DNA of 64,000 nucleotides from Arthrobacter sp. zg-Y1171 (GTDB lineage Bacteria; Actinomycetota; Actinomycetes; Actinomycetales; Micrococcaceae), in assembly GCF_025244845.1 (NCBI RefSeq), contig NZ_CP104264.1:2356001-2420000 (forward strand), written 5' to 3'. The stretch's first letter is position 1. Every line of letters starts with the position of its first letter. The notes beneath the pieces were generated by a model, which searched no databases, had not been told where the DNA came from, and was given only the letters and a program-made list of their open reading frames with translations. Made by a program: the position numbers and the translations under genes. Shown here one piece after another: positions 17,941 through 26,699 of this stretch.

Positions 17941-18309
17941 TGGAGATGGGGGGAATCGAACCCCCGTCCGATGTCGCTTTGTCAGGGCTTCTCCGGGCGC
18001 AGTCTGCAGCGGATTTTCTCGGTCCCAGCCATCACGCAGACAAGTGGCTGATCCGGACCCAGCCGTCTAAAAGTCCCGAACACCCCAACGGCGAAGGTGT
18101 TCAGCAGTGGCCCTCTAAATGACGCCAGGCACCGGGGCGAGAGCATCCCCGGGCTGACGGACTATGCCTTACTGCTTAGGCAGCAAGAGCGAAGTCAGTG
18201 CGCTTTGATTCGGCACTTATTGGTTTACAGAGATCGTTAACGAGATAACCCTGTATCCTCGGCCCGCTTCCCCTGTCTCAACAAAACATCGTCGAAACCG
18301 GTCATCCCC
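17941..18309 (-). ncRNA. ssrA: tmRNA
   Basis: The 5' end GGGGATGACCGGTTTCGACG (18309 downward) and the 3' end with the T-arm GGTTCGATTCC and acceptor CATCTCCA (ending at 17941) pair as the tRNA-like domain; the acceptor stem forms with one G-U pair. The resume/tag frame lies at 18214-18176 and encodes AESKRTDFALAA followed by TAA, a 12-residue tag with the usual ALAA degron end. The terminal CCA is not encoded. Length about 369 bases. smpB lies just upstream on the same strand, so both halves of the trans-translation system are together. Confidence 0.95.
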
Positions 18310-18324
18310 TTATTGAGTTACCAA

Positions 18325-18352
18325 TCCGGCCGAAGCCGGAACACTCATTGTA
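18325..18352 (-). promoter_or_regulatory. possible tmRNA promoter and leader hairpin
   Basis: On the minus strand a -10-like TACAAT (18352-18347) precedes a hairpin with a UUCG loop (18340-18325, 6-bp stem) that ends 15 bases before the mature tmRNA 5' end. No convincing -35 is seen. The hairpin could be a precursor leader removed by RNase P or a weak terminator of the gene upstream. Confidence 0.35.
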
Positions 18353-18373
18353 CCGCATGATTCACAGAGCGCT

Positions 18374-18733
18374 TCAGAGCCGGATGCCGAAGACCACTAC
18401 GGGTGAGCCCCAAACCACCAGCAGAATCCACGAGACGAGCACGAAGAGGACCGAGAGGATGCTCAGCGCGGTCATGCCCGGCGCCTTGCTGCGGAAGGCC
18501 CAGGCGAACAAGGCGATGTTCGCCAGGACCAGCACCGGCGCGAGCCATACCAGCACGTGTGCAAGGAACAGGTAGTACGCGGCAAAGAACGGAACCACTA
18601 CCAGGATGACCACCGGCAACACTGCGAGGACTATCAGGAGGTCGACGGCCGTAACGATCCACGTCCAGGCCGGCTTGCGGGCGGCGGCTTCCTCGTCCAC
18701 TTCTGCCTGCGGCTCCCAGAACGTTCCACTCAT
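18374..18733 (-). CDS. small integral membrane protein, unknown function
   Basis: 119 residues. A charged N-terminus (about 25 residues, acidic then Lys/Pro) is followed by three hydrophobic segments: [40 protein letters not shown] and [18 protein letters not shown]. No family is recognised. The ATG overlaps the smpB stop (ATGA), so it is translated with smpB. The position between smpB and ssrA suggests co-transcription but says nothing firm about role. Confidence 0.72.
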   Translation of the reverse strand: MSGTFWEPQAEVDEEAAARKPAWTWIVTAVDLLIVLAVLPVVILVVVPFFAAYYLFLAHVLVWLAPVLVLANIALFAWAFRSKAPGMTALSILSVLFVLVSWILLVVWGSPVVVFGIRL

Positions 18734-19203
18734 GCGCCGCGGTTCTTCTCGCGCATCGCGCGAAGTGCTTCACGGTTGTCCTGCTTCTCCCGCAGGGTAT
18801 TGCGCTTGTCGTACTCCCGCTTACCGCGGGCGACGGCGATCTCCACCTTGGCCCGTCCGTCCAGGAAATACAGCTGCAGCGGCACGATGGTAAAACCCGA
18901 TTCGCTGGTTTTGCGCATGATCTTTTCCAGCTGCTCGCGGTGCAGCAGCAGCTTGCGGCGGCGGCGGGCGGAGTGGTTGGTCCAGCTGCCGTTGAGGTAC
19001 TCGGGAATGTAGGCGGCTTCGAGCCAGAGCTCGTTGTTGTAGAACGTGGCGAACCCGTCCACCAATGAGGCGCGGCCCTCACGCAGCGACTTCACCTCGG
19101 TCCCCATCAAAACCATCCCGGCCTCGTAGGTATCGAGGATTTCGTAGTCGTGCCGGGCCTTGCGATTGGTGGCCACTACCTTACGGCCACTTTCCTTAGG
19201 CAC
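18730..19203 (-). CDS. smpB: SsrA-binding protein SmpB
   Basis: Binds tmRNA and delivers it to stalled ribosomes. 157 residues. The N-terminal core [37 protein letters not shown] and the central [11 protein letters not shown] are SmpB hallmarks, and the C-terminal tail ([20 protein letters not shown]) is the basic helix that enters the mRNA channel. Start GTG at 19203 with AAGGAG seven bases upstream. It lies upstream of ssrA and downstream of the M23 hydrolase gene. Confidence 0.95.
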   Translation of the reverse strand: MPKESGRKVVATNRKARHDYEILDTYEAGMVLMGTEVKSLREGRASLVDGFATFYNNELWLEAAYIPEYLNGSWTNHSARRRRKLLLHREQLEKIMRKTSESGFTIVPLQLYFLDGRAKVEIAVARGKREYDKRNTLREKQDNREALRAMREKNRGA

Positions 19204-19247
19204 GGGGCAACTCCTTAGTAGGTTCTAGCGAAAGCTCTATTGTAGGC

Positions 19248-20651
19248 CTAGAGCAACGTCCTCGGGTCCACCAGGGCACCATTGAGCACTGTCTCGAAAT
19301 GCAGGTGGCAGCCGGTGGAATTTCCGGTGCTCCCCACATATCCGATCAGCTGGCCCTGCTCCACCCACTGTCCGGCGCCCACCGCGAAGCCGTTGAGGTG
19401 GTAATAGTTGGTGGCCAGGACGTTGCCCTTCACCACACCGTGATTGAGGACAATCCGGTTGCCCGTTCCGATCATTTCCCCGCCGCCCTGGTCGGCCCGC
19501 CAGACCTCGCCTGCGGCAGGCGCATAGACCGGCGTGTTGCAGGACGGCGCATAGTCGATGCCGGAGTGCAGGTAACCGCCGTTGCCGAAGAAGTCGATGG
19601 ATCCGGCCGGGGTTGCGCGCCAGCCGAAGCCGGAGGAAATAGGAGCGCCGACTACCGGAGGGCGAAGCCCGAAGGAGGACGGACTGCCCGGCTGCGGAAT
19701 GTTCTGGGCCGGCGGTGCGGGACGGTTGTTCCGCGCTGCTTCTTCGGCCGCTGCGCGGTTGGCTTCGTCAATGCGGGCCTGTTCGCGTTTGCGGTGTTCC
19801 TCGAGCAGGACCCGCTGCCGCTCCGCGATATCCGCAGTGACCTGGGCACTTTCCTTTTCCAAGCTGGCCATCTGGGACTGGAGCTTCGGCTTCTGCGCCT
19901 CCAGCTCCTGGTTCATCGCCGTGGTCTGGGCAACCAGGTCGTCCACCTTCTGCTTCTCCGCGGCTGCCGCGTCACGCGCGGACTGTTCGGCCTTGAGTGC
20001 TTCTTCCGCCTGGGCCTTGAGCTTGCTGATCTCGTCGGCCACAGCTGACAGCCGCGCCTCGGAATTCACGTTATTGGCGTTCTGCTGGGACAGCTTTTCC
20101 ACGGCGGCGTTCTGGCCCTTAAGCGCTTGTTCCGCCATGCCGAGCGAATCGGTGAGGCTGTCCGCACCCTTGGCGCCGAACATCAGCGAGAGGGTGGAGG
20201 GAACACCGCCGTTTTTATAGGCCTGGGAGGCAATCTGTCCGATCGCCTTTTCGGTGGCCGCAATGTTCTCACGGTCCTTCTCGATCTGCGCCGTAATGGT
20301 TTCGTGGGTGTTCTGGGCGAGGGCAACGCGTTCATTCAAGGCGCTCACCTTGCCGGCGGCACTGTCGACACGTCCCTCGGCATCGGCGAGCTGCTGCTGT
20401 GCGGCCGGGAGCTGGCCCTTGTAGATGTTGAGCTTGGCTACCGTCTCGGCAATATCTTCGCCGAGGTACTCGTAGTCTTCCTGGACCTTCTGCTTCTCGG
20501 CTTCGATGGCAGCCTTGCGGTCCTCGAGGTCGTCTGCACTTGCCGCGCTGCTGAACGCAACGGAGAGCGTCAGCGTCAGGAGGGCGACAACCGCCGCCAG
20601 GGCCCGGGACGCCGGCGCACGTCCGATTCGTTTAGGCACAGCATTATCCAT
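19248..20651 (-). CDS. secreted M23 peptidoglycan hydrolase with N-terminal coiled coil (FtsX partner type)
   Basis: 467 residues. Signal peptide with cleavage after about Ala39 (ASA-DD). Residues 40-280 are a long Ala/Glu/Lys/Gln-rich coiled coil. The C-terminus is an M23 zinc endopeptidase domain: HSGIDYAPSCNTPV near residue 362 and GCHLHFETV near 447 supply the metal ligands. The coiled-coil plus M23 layout is that of EnvC-like activators and RipC-like hydrolases that FtsEX controls, and ftsX lies 50 bases upstream. ATG 20651 is chosen because GGAGAG sits eight bases before it; an ATG at 20684 would add 11 residues. Cell-wall cutting at division is inferred. Confidence 0.87.
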   Translation of the reverse strand: MDNAVPKRIGRAPASRALAAVVALLTLTLSVAFSSAASADDLEDRKAAIEAEKQKVQEDYEYLGEDIAETVAKLNIYKGQLPAAQQQLADAEGRVDSAAGKVSALNERVALAQNTHETITAQIEKDRENIAATEKAIGQIASQAYKNGGVPSTLSLMFGAKGADSLTDSLGMAEQALKGQNAAVEKLSQQNANNVNSEARLSAVADEISKLKAQAEEALKAEQSARDAAAAEKQKVDDLVAQTTAMNQELEAQKPKLQSQMASLEKESAQVTADIAERQRVLLEEHRKREQARIDEANRAAAEEAARNNRPAPPAQNIPQPGSPSSFGLRPPVVGAPISSGFGWRATPAGSIDFFGNGGYLHSGIDYAPSCNTPVYAPAAGEVWRADQGGGEMIGTGNRIVLNHGVVKGNVLATNYYHLNGFAVGAGQWVEQGQLIGYVGSTGNSTGCHLHFETVLNGALVDPRTLL

Positions 20652-20701
20652 TGATGAGACTCTCCATGATCTTGCAGATTCCATTCCCAGTGCTCATGAC
20701 T

Positions 20702-21604
20702 CTAGACCTTCAGGTACCGGCGGAGTGTCAAGAGCGAGGATACTCCCGCCAACAGCGCTCCGAGAACAAGTAGAACGGGTGTCAGGTACAGGACCTGTTC
20801 CGACGAGATAAAGGCCGTGGTGGGGTATTGCCGCGCCAGGTTTCCGATAAAGAAGTGCGCGGTGCTCCATAGTGCCGCTGAGGCCAGCACTGCACCGATG
20901 ACGGCGGCGATCACACCTTCCAGCACGAACGGCAGCTGGATGACGGCCTTGGAGGCGCCCACCAGGCGCATGATGCCCGTTTCCCGCCGTCGGCTGAACG
21001 CCGAAAGCCGGATGGTGGTGGCAATCAGCAGGATGGCGCAGACCAGCATAACGCCGGCGATGGACAGCGCGGCAACGGAGGCAAGGTTCAGGTACGTAAA
21101 CATCTTTTCGAAGAGTTCACGCTGGTCGCTGACGGACTCGACGCCAGGCTTGGAGGAGAACGCCTCGTTGATGACCTCATACTTTTCGGGGTCCACCAGG
21201 GACACCCGGAAGGACTCCGGCAGCATGTCGGCGGTGATGCTGTCCACGATCGGAGAGTTCGCGAACTGCTCGCGGAAGTGGGTCAGCGCGGTTTCCTGGT
21301 CTTCATACTCAACGGTTTCCACGTAACGGTCCGCCTGCAGGTCCGCCTCGATGGCAGAGCGCTGCTCGTCGGTGACGGCACCGGAAGCGCAGGACGCGGA
21401 GGTGTCGTTCTCTGTGCACAGGTAGACCGCAACCTGCACGCGGTCATACCAATAGCCCTTCATCTGGCCGATCTGCAGCTGCAGCAGCCCTGCCGCCCCC
21501 ACAAACGTCAGCGACACGAAGGTCACGAGGATTACGGAGACAACCATGGACAGGTTCCGGCGGAGCCCGGAACCGATCTCGCCCAGGACAAATGCGAGCC
21601 TCAT
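20702..21604 (-). CDS. ftsX: cell division protein FtsX
   Basis: Membrane partner of FtsE that signals across the membrane to a cell-wall hydrolase. 300 residues: one N-terminal membrane segment (about residues 22-42), a large extracellular domain with two cysteines (about 60-170; [10 protein letters not shown]), then three membrane segments ([56 protein letters not shown]). The cytosolic stretch [18 protein letters not shown] is typical. The start overlaps the ftsE stop (ATGA). Confidence 0.94.
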   Translation of the reverse strand: MRLAFVLGEIGSGLRRNLSMVVSVILVTFVSLTFVGAAGLLQLQIGQMKGYWYDRVQVAVYLCTENDTSASCASGAVTDEQRSAIEADLQADRYVETVEYEDQETALTHFREQFANSPIVDSITADMLPESFRVSLVDPEKYEVINEAFSSKPGVESVSDQRELFEKMFTYLNLASVAALSIAGVMLVCAILLIATTIRLSAFSRRRETGIMRLVGASKAVIQLPFVLEGVIAAVIGAVLASAALWSTAHFFIGNLARQYPTTAFISSEQVLYLTPVLLVLGALLAGVSSLLTLRRYLKV

Positions 21605-22356
21605 TCGGCTACCCCGCTCTCCGTACGGCTGGACCCATCCGGCACGTCTGATCCGTCCCGCTCCGGCTCCGGTTCGCCCAGGTAGATGCCCTCATGCTCG
21701 TCACGGATGATCTTGCCGTTGCGCAGTTCCACCACGCGCTTGCGCATGGCGTTGACGATATCGTCGTCGTGCGTAGCCATCACCACCGTGGTGCCGTTCT
21801 GGTTCACCCGGTCCAGCACCTTCATGATGCCCAAAGACGTGGTGGGGTCCAGGTTTCCGGTCGGCTCATCGGCGAGCAGGATGCCGGGCTTATTCACAAT
21901 CGCCCTTGCGATTGCCACGCGCTGCTGTTCACCGCCGGAAAGTTCGTGCGGCATGCGGTTACCCTTCCCCTCGAGCCCGACCGTCTTGAGGACTTCGGGC
22001 ACCGAGTCGCGGATAACGGCACGGCTGCGGCCGATCACCTGCATGGCGAAGGCAACGTTCGCAAAAACCGTCTTGTTGGGAAGCAGGCGGAAGTCCTGGA
22101 ATACGACGCCGATCCCCCGGCGGAGCCGCGGCACCCGCCAGCTCGGAATCTTCGCCACGTTGGCGCCGGCTACGTAGACGGTGCCCTTGGTGGCGTGCTC
22201 CTCTTTCATGATCAGCCGGATAAACGTCGATTTACCGGAGCCGGAAGCGCCTACGAGAAACACGAACTCGCCGCGGTCCACGTCAAGGCTGACCGAGTTG
22301 AGCGCAGGCCGGGAGTTCCGGTCATAGAGCTTGGTGACATTGTCGAAAGTGATCAT
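21601..22356 (-). CDS. ftsE: cell division ATP-binding protein FtsE
   Basis: ABC-type ATPase of the FtsEX complex. About 251 residues. Walker [15 protein letters not shown] near residue 40, signature [14 protein letters not shown], Walker [14 protein letters not shown] and the switch His in MATHDDD. The C-terminal 30 residues are an acidic tail ([18 protein letters not shown]) beyond the ABC domain. ATG at 22356 is preferred to the GTG codon immediately before it, although neither has a strong Shine-Dalgarno. It heads the run ftsE-ftsX-M23-smpB. Confidence 0.94.
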   Translation of the reverse strand: MITFDNVTKLYDRNSRPALNSVSLDVDRGEFVFLVGASGSGKSTFIRLIMKEEHATKGTVYVAGANVAKIPSWRVPRLRRGIGVVFQDFRLLPNKTVFANVAFAMQVIGRSRAVIRDSVPEVLKTVGLEGKGNRMPHELSGGEQQRVAIARAIVNKPGILLADEPTGNLDPTTSLGIMKVLDRVNQNGTTVVMATHDDDIVNAMRKRVVELRNGKIIRDEHEGIYLGEPEPERDGSDVPDGSSRTESGVAE

Positions 22357-22550
22357 CACTACTTAGTGCCCATGAAGCGGCCGGAGACACGGGCCTTGGT
22401 TCGGGGTATGGGCACCGGCCTCTCGACTATAGCCAGCTTCCGACGCAGTGAGCCACAACCCGATAGCGCGTGTCGGACTGCACACCGGCACCAGGGGGCC
22501 GGGAACCTGCCCGCGGACGGGGTCCAGTCCCCGACCGCAGCCGCCGCGGC

Positions 22551-23669
22551 CTATTTGCGGGCGGAGACGCTGCCGTGCGCACGCCAGCGGATGCCGGCAT
22601 CGATGAAGTCGTCAATCTCGCCGTCGAACACTGCGGAGGTGTTGCCCACCTCGTGTTCGGTGCGGAGGTCCTTGACCATCTGGTACGGGTTGAGCACGTA
22701 GGAGCGCATCTGGTCGCCCCAGGAAGCCTTGACGTCGCCGGCAAAGGCCTTCTTCTCGGCGTCCTCCTGCTCCTTCTTCAACAGCAGCAGGCGGGACTGG
22801 AGCACGCGCATGGCGGCGGCACGGTTTTGCAGCTGAGACTTTTCGTTCTGCATGGAGACCACCGTGCCGGTGGGAAGGTGGGTGAGCCGGACGGCGGAGT
22901 CGGTGGTGTTCACGGACTGGCCGCCCGGACCGGAGGAGCGGAAGACGTCGACGCGGATTTCGTTGTCCGGGATGTCGATGTGGTCCGTGGGTGCGATCAG
23001 CGGAATGACCTCGACGGCGGCAAAGGACGTCTGCCGGCGGCCCTGGTTGTCGAACGGGCTGATGCGGACCAGGCGGTGCGTGCCGGCCTCCACCACCAGG
23101 GTGCCGTAGGCGTAGGGAGCCTTGACCTCGAAGGTGGCGGACTTGAGGCCGGCCTCTTCGGCGTAGGAGGTATCCAGGACGGTGGTGGGGTATCCGTGCC
23201 GTTCGGCCCAGCGCAGGTACATGCGCAGCAGCATCTCGGCGAAGTCTGCGGCGTCCACTCCCCCGGCACCGGAACGGATGGTCACCACGGCTTCGCGTTC
23301 GTCGTATTCACCGGAAAGCAGGGTGACGACTTCCAGCTGGGACAGGGACCGGCGCAGGGACTCCAGTTCCGTCACGGCCTCGGCCTTGGAATCCGCGTCG
23401 GCCTCGTCCTGGGCCAGTTCCACCAGGACCTCAAGGTCGTCGATGCGGGATTCGATGGTCTGCAGGCGCTCCAGCTCCGACTGGCGGTGCGAGAGCTTGG
23501 AAGTGATCTTCTGCGCCTCGGAGGGGTCGTCCCAAAGATCGGGGACGCCGGCCATCTCGCTCAGCTCTTCGATGTCCTCTTTGATCTTTGCCACGTCCGA
23601 GACCTCTTCAATGGAGGCGAAAGTGGAGCGGAGGGCGCGGATTTCTGCGGGAAAATCTATTTCTGCCAT
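22551..23669 (-). CDS. prfB: peptide chain release factor 2
   Basis: Terminates translation at UGA and UAA. 372 residues. The stop-codon tripeptide SPF is seen in RISPFDNQG, and the catalytic GGQ in [17 protein letters not shown]. The frame is continuous from the first ATG: there is no in-frame UGA near codon 25, so the autoregulatory frameshift known from E. coli is absent. It lies upstream of ftsE on the same strand with a 190-base gap holding no gene. Confidence 0.95.
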   Translation of the reverse strand: MAEIDFPAEIRALRSTFASIEEVSDVAKIKEDIEELSEMAGVPDLWDDPSEAQKITSKLSHRQSELERLQTIESRIDDLEVLVELAQDEADADSKAEAVTELESLRRSLSQLEVVTLLSGEYDEREAVVTIRSGAGGVDAADFAEMLLRMYLRWAERHGYPTTVLDTSYAEEAGLKSATFEVKAPYAYGTLVVEAGTHRLVRISPFDNQGRRQTSFAAVEVIPLIAPTDHIDIPDNEIRVDVFRSSGPGGQSVNTTDSAVRLTHLPTGTVVSMQNEKSQLQNRAAAMRVLQSRLLLLKKEQEDAEKKAFAGDVKASWGDQMRSYVLNPYQMVKDLRTEHEVGNTSAVFDGEIDDFIDAGIRWRAHGSVSARK

Positions 23670-23835
23670 GGTGCTTACAGACTACGCCATGTCCCTGCGC
23701 CGCTGCCCGCCGTCGTCGTGCCGGGCAATGCCGACACCGGGACGCGCCGGGGCCGATGCGCGCGGCGGTGTCCGTGGGCGGCGTTAGATTAATGGGGACG
23801 GATATGGAATGTACGCCCTTTCGAAGGAGCCTCTC

Positions 23836-24132
23836 TTGACCCATCCCGAGCGCGGACGCATGTACACCCTGGACGAACTCAACGACCTTGCCGAGCAGGG
23901 CGATCCCTGGGCCATGGGCAAAGTGGACGAGTGGGAGCAACACTTTTCCAACGAGTATGTGGGCAATATGAAGGACAAGTGCCCTGACAGCGACTGCGAA
24001 CAGTTCGGTGAGCCGGTGACCATTTGCTACGGCGAGGACGGCCGGATCCTGGACGTGGACCACGGCGGCTGGGGCCACGGCCCGGTGCGCGAGGCACAGG
24101 CGCAGGCGCAGGCACAGCGGAAGGCTTCGTAA
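23836..24132 (+). CDS. hypothetical protein, acidic N-terminal half
   Basis: 98 residues from a TTG start at 23836, chosen because AAGGAG lies at 23824-23829 with six-base spacing; the ATG at 23809 has no site. The protein reads RGRMYTLDELNDLAEQGDPW and then a cysteine-containing middle (DKCPDSDCEQFG and TICYGEDG), which could bind a metal, and an Ala/Gln-rich tail. No signal peptide or membrane segment. It is divergent from prfB and convergent with the tad operon. No function assigned. Confidence 0.65.
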   Translation: MTHPERGRMYTLDELNDLAEQGDPWAMGKVDEWEQHFSNEYVGNMKDKCPDSDCEQFGEPVTICYGEDGRILDVDHGGWGHGPVREAQAQAQAQRKAS

Positions 24133-24136
24133 CTTT

Positions 24137-24610
24137 TCACTGCAGCAGCCGGGCCCGGGCTTCACTGACCGCGGTGATGGAGATTCCGTCCGGCACCAGG
24201 AAATTGACGATGGGCGGATGGACCCGCGCCGCCAGAACCACGCGCGCGGTCCGGCCGTCCGCCGTGCCGGTCTCTTCGGTTACCGCAAGCTCCGTGAACC
24301 GTTCCTCCGCACCCGTTTCGGCGAGATAGCGGCGGGCGGCGCTGCGGACGGCGTCGGCCTCCAGCACGGCCGCCGGCCCCGTTCCTGCGGCGGCCTCCCC
24401 CAGCGAGAACGTGTCCGCCGCAGCCACGGCCGCACCGTCGGCAGCCGAAAGCAGCTTTTTCTGCCCGAGATAGACGGACGACGCCGCCATCACCACTGTG
24501 ACGGTCAGCAGTGCCAGCACGGTGTACCCGATGATCAGCACCCCGACCTGCCCGCGCTCCCCGTCCTCCCGCTGCCCGGCCGGCGGCCGTTTCCCAAACC
24601 CCCGGCTCAT
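24137..24610 (-). CDS. TadG-like pilus assembly protein
   Basis: 157 residues. A short basic N-terminus ends in GERGQVGVLIIGYTVLALL, one membrane segment preceded by the RGQ/RGS-type motif of Tad/Flp system minor components, followed by an extracellular region with AADGAAVAAADTFSLG, typical of TadG/TadE-like proteins. It is the last gene of the tad operon and overlaps the gene before it by four bases. Role in pilus assembly or surface presentation is inferred from family and operon. Confidence 0.78.
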   Translation of the reverse strand: MSRGFGKRPPAGQREDGERGQVGVLIIGYTVLALLTVTVVMAASSVYLGQKKLLSAADGAAVAAADTFSLGEAAAGTGPAAVLEADAVRSAARRYLAETGAEERFTELAVTEETGTADGRTARVVLAARVHPPIVNFLVPDGISITAVSEARARLLQ

Positions 24611-25044
24611 CCGTTGCGCTCCACAACCTGCGTGGACTCGGAATCCACCGCTACCGGCGACCCGTCAGCCCGCGGAAGCCCGGGAAGCGGCACCTCATAC
24701 CGGACGCTGACAGTGACGGTCGAGCCGGGTGCCAGACAGGTTTCGGAGCAGCTGATGTCCATCAGCATGCCGTCCGCCTGCAGCCCGAAGTCGCTCAGCG
24801 CGAGCTCGGCCGCATCTGCCGCCTGCTGTTCGCCAACCACAGCGTCGGGTGCTGCCGCATAGACCTTGGCCGCAGCGTCGGCCGCACCGACCACTGCGAA
24901 GGACGCCGCCTGGATCCGGCCGACGGTGATCACGAGATACACCACGGGCACCAGGAGGATCAGGCCCAGGAAAATGAACTCGACGACGGCACTGCCGGCG
25001 TCGTTTGGTGCCTGTCCCGTCTCTCCCTCACCGTCTGGCCGCAT
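24607..25044 (-). CDS. TadE-like minor pilin
   Basis: 145 residues. DAGSAVVEFIFLGLILLVPV is the TadE motif (Gly-Ser-Ala-x-Val-Glu-Phe followed by a hydrophobic helix). The extracellular part has two cysteines (SCSETC). Overlaps the upstream TadE-like gene by 17 bases and the downstream TadG-like gene by four. It is likely anchored by one membrane segment and processed by a prepilin peptidase, which is not seen in this window. Confidence 0.8.
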   Translation of the reverse strand: MRPDGEGETGQAPNDAGSAVVEFIFLGLILLVPVVYLVITVGRIQAASFAVVGAADAAAKVYAAAPDAVVGEQQAADAAELALSDFGLQADGMLMDISCSETCLAPGSTVTVSVRYEVPLPGLPRADGSPVAVDSESTQVVERNG

Positions 25045-25444
25045 GCCCCTTCACCTCGATTCCGTCACCGGGTCCGATGAAACCGATGACCGGCAGCGGT
25101 GCCCGCACCGTGATCTCCAGCAGGCGTGCGCCGTCCACGGTCTGCTCTGCGTAGCTAACGTCCCCGGCATACTCCTCGCCGAGTGAGCTGCCGATCAGGG
25201 CGGCCGTACGCGCCGCGCCGTCCGCCGGGGTGCGGTCCGCCAGCGTGCCGTAGCGCGCGCCCGTGGCTGCGGCGTCGATCAGGGTGTTGCGAACGTGCAG
25301 CACCAGCGCCAACTGCACCACAGCCATAAACACCAGGCTCACCAGCGCGCCCACCATAACGAAGTCGACGACGGCGGATCCCCGTTCCCGCTCCGGACCG
25401 CAGCCGGCAAACCGGTCCGCCCGGCGACCCTGCCAGCGCTTTAT
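25028..25444 (-). CDS. TadE-like protein with a non-standard start (AUA proposed)
   Basis: The conserved TadE leader GSAVVDF lies upstream of the first ATG (25357) in the same frame, so translation must begin further 5'. Between that ATG and the next in-frame stop (25483-25481) there is no ATG, GTG or TTG. The frame contains ATA at 25444-25442, which overlaps the TAA stop of the preceding gene as ATAA, the same geometry as the ATGA/GTGA junctions elsewhere in this operon; AGGTG lies five bases upstream. From ATA the product is 138 residues, starting (M)KRWQGRR, then RERGSAVVDFVMVGALVSL, and ending GDGIEVKGHAARR. The start is inferred; a sequencing error is possible. The conventional fallback is ATG 25357 (109 residues), which would delete the motif. 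Confidence 0.68.
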   Translation of the reverse strand: MKRWQGRRADRFAGCGPERERGSAVVDFVMVGALVSLVFMAVVQLALVLHVRNTLIDAAATGARYGTLADRTPADGAARTAALIGSSLGEEYAGDVSYAEQTVDGARLLEITVRAPLPVIGFIGPGDGIEVKGHAARR

Positions 25445-25764
25445 GGCTGCACCTGTTCTATTGCGGATTCGAACAACCGCTCAAGGGCCGGCTGCACCAG
25501 GAGCAGCAGTCCAGCCACGAGGATGGCGGACATGAGGGTGATCATCACCCACCCGGGCACATCTCCGCGCTCCGGGTCCTTCGGGTGCAGAGCTGCCTGG
25601 CACTGCCGCACCAGCCGGTACCACCATCCCGCTGCCAGTGCGACGGCCGCTCTCCATCCTTCACCTGGCGCATGTGCGCTGTTCCGGTGCCTGCTCGCAT
25701 TATTGCTGCTCATCCTGTCTCCATCCCTCGACATGCTTGGCCTTGCCTTCACCTGCCGCCTCAT
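25441..25764 (-). CDS. pilin-like protein of the tad operon
   Basis: 107 residues. A hydrophilic N-terminal half leads to ERGDVPGWVMITLMSAILVA, a glycine-preceded hydrophobic helix like that of Flp-type pilins of actinobacteria, and ends LFESAIEQVQP. Position between tadC and tadE genes supports a pilin role. The ATG overlaps the tadC stop (ATGA). It lacks the canonical Flp leader (GxxxxEY), so it could also be a minor pilin. The N-terminal 60 residues are unusually long for Flp. Confidence 0.6.
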   Translation of the reverse strand: MRRQVKARPSMSRDGDRMSSNNASRHRNSAHAPGEGWRAAVALAAGWWYRLVRQCQAALHPKDPERGDVPGWVMITLMSAILVAGLLLLVQPALERLFESAIEQVQP

Positions 25765-26699
25765 AGCCCCAGCCTCAGCAGCGCCAGGCCCGGAAACACC
25801 GCAAACAGCACGGTCAACGGCAGGATTCCGAAAACCACGGGCACCATCATGGCTATTTCCTTCTTGCCTGCGGTCTCCATCAGTTCACGCTTGGCGCTGT
25901 CCCTGACGTCCTGGGCCTGTGCACGCATAACATCTGCCAATGGTGTTCCGCGGTCGACGGCAACGGTGACTCCGTCGACGAAACGGGTTAACGGCGCCAG
26001 ACGGATCCGGTCGGAGAAGTCCTGCAGGGCTTTGGTGAGCGGGTGTCCTGAGCGGGTCTGGGCAAGGACACGACTGAACTCGTCTGCCAGTTCCCCCTGC
26101 GCAGCGACGGAAACGCGTTCCAGCGCACCGACGGCGCTTTCCCCTGCGCTGACGGCGAGCGCCATCATTTCGGCAAGGCTGGGGAATTCGGCGAGGATGC
26201 GGCTGTTGCGCCGTTCGATCTGCCGGGTCAGCAGGTAGTCCCGCAGCAGGAATCCGGCAACGGCGCAGGCACATATACCAAAGGCCACCGATACAAGTCC
26301 TATGCGACCGCTCCCGGCGAGAAGCGCGCCTGCGGCTCCCCCGGCCAGGAACCCCGAACCGGCACATAAGACCTGCTCTGCACGGTAGTCCGACACGGAT
26401 TTGTTCCCGCCTGCCTGCTGCAGCCGCTGCGCGAGGGTCCGGTTGGCCGGAGACCAGCGGGCCAGCCGGCGGACGGCGTCGTGGAGCAACGGACGCAGGA
26501 TCCGCTCCAGCGGGCCGAAAGGCGTGATGTCGGAGGCGGACAGCAGGAGCCCCGACGCGGGCCGCACGGAACGCAGCTGCGGTTCCACGCGCGCAGTGAA
26601 GGTCCTCTGCCGCAGCGGCGGCAGCCGGTGGAGGACCAGCAACAGCCCGGTGCCCATCAGGGCTCCAGCCAGCACCGCTGCCGCCATCCCGGGCGTCAC
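25761..26699 (-). CDS. tadC: type II secretion F-family protein TadC
   Basis: Inner-membrane platform protein of the tad pilus machine. 312 residues from GTG at 26699, which overlaps the tadB stop as GTGA; an ATG at 26756 would overlap tadB by 61 bases. Membrane segments at the N-terminus (MAAAVLAGALMGTGLLLVLH), mid-protein (AGSGFLAGGAAGALL; SVAFGICACAVAGFLL) and C-terminus (VVFGILPLTVLFAVFPGLAL). The T2SSF domain spans FPSLAEMMALAVSAGE to KKEIAMM. Confidence 0.85.
   Translation of the reverse strand: MTPGMAAAVLAGALMGTGLLLVLHRLPPLRQRTFTARVEPQLRSVRPASGLLLSASDITPFGPLERILRPLLHDAVRRLARWSPANRTLAQRLQQAGGNKSVSDYRAEQVLCAGSGFLAGGAAGALLAGSGRIGLVSVAFGICACAVAGFLLRDYLLTRQIERRNSRILAEFPSLAEMMALAVSAGESAVGALERVSVAAQGELADEFSRVLAQTRSGHPLTKALQDFSDRIRLAPLTRFVDGVTVAVDRGTPLADVMRAQAQDVRDSAKRELMETAGKKEIAMMVPVVFGILPLTVLFAVFPGLALLRLGL

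Noticed and set aside
17941..18000. A tRNA-like T-arm and acceptor
   Set aside because: It is the 3' half of tmRNA; the 5' half with the pairing acceptor strand lies 300 bases away at 18309.
17013..18122. A 369-codon plus-strand frame
   Set aside because: It crosses the tmRNA gene and the glycosylase-like gene on the other strand; tmRNA structure and tag are clear.
22551..23669. Programmed frameshift in prfB
   Set aside because: The reading frame is continuous with no early in-frame UGA, so no frameshift is needed.
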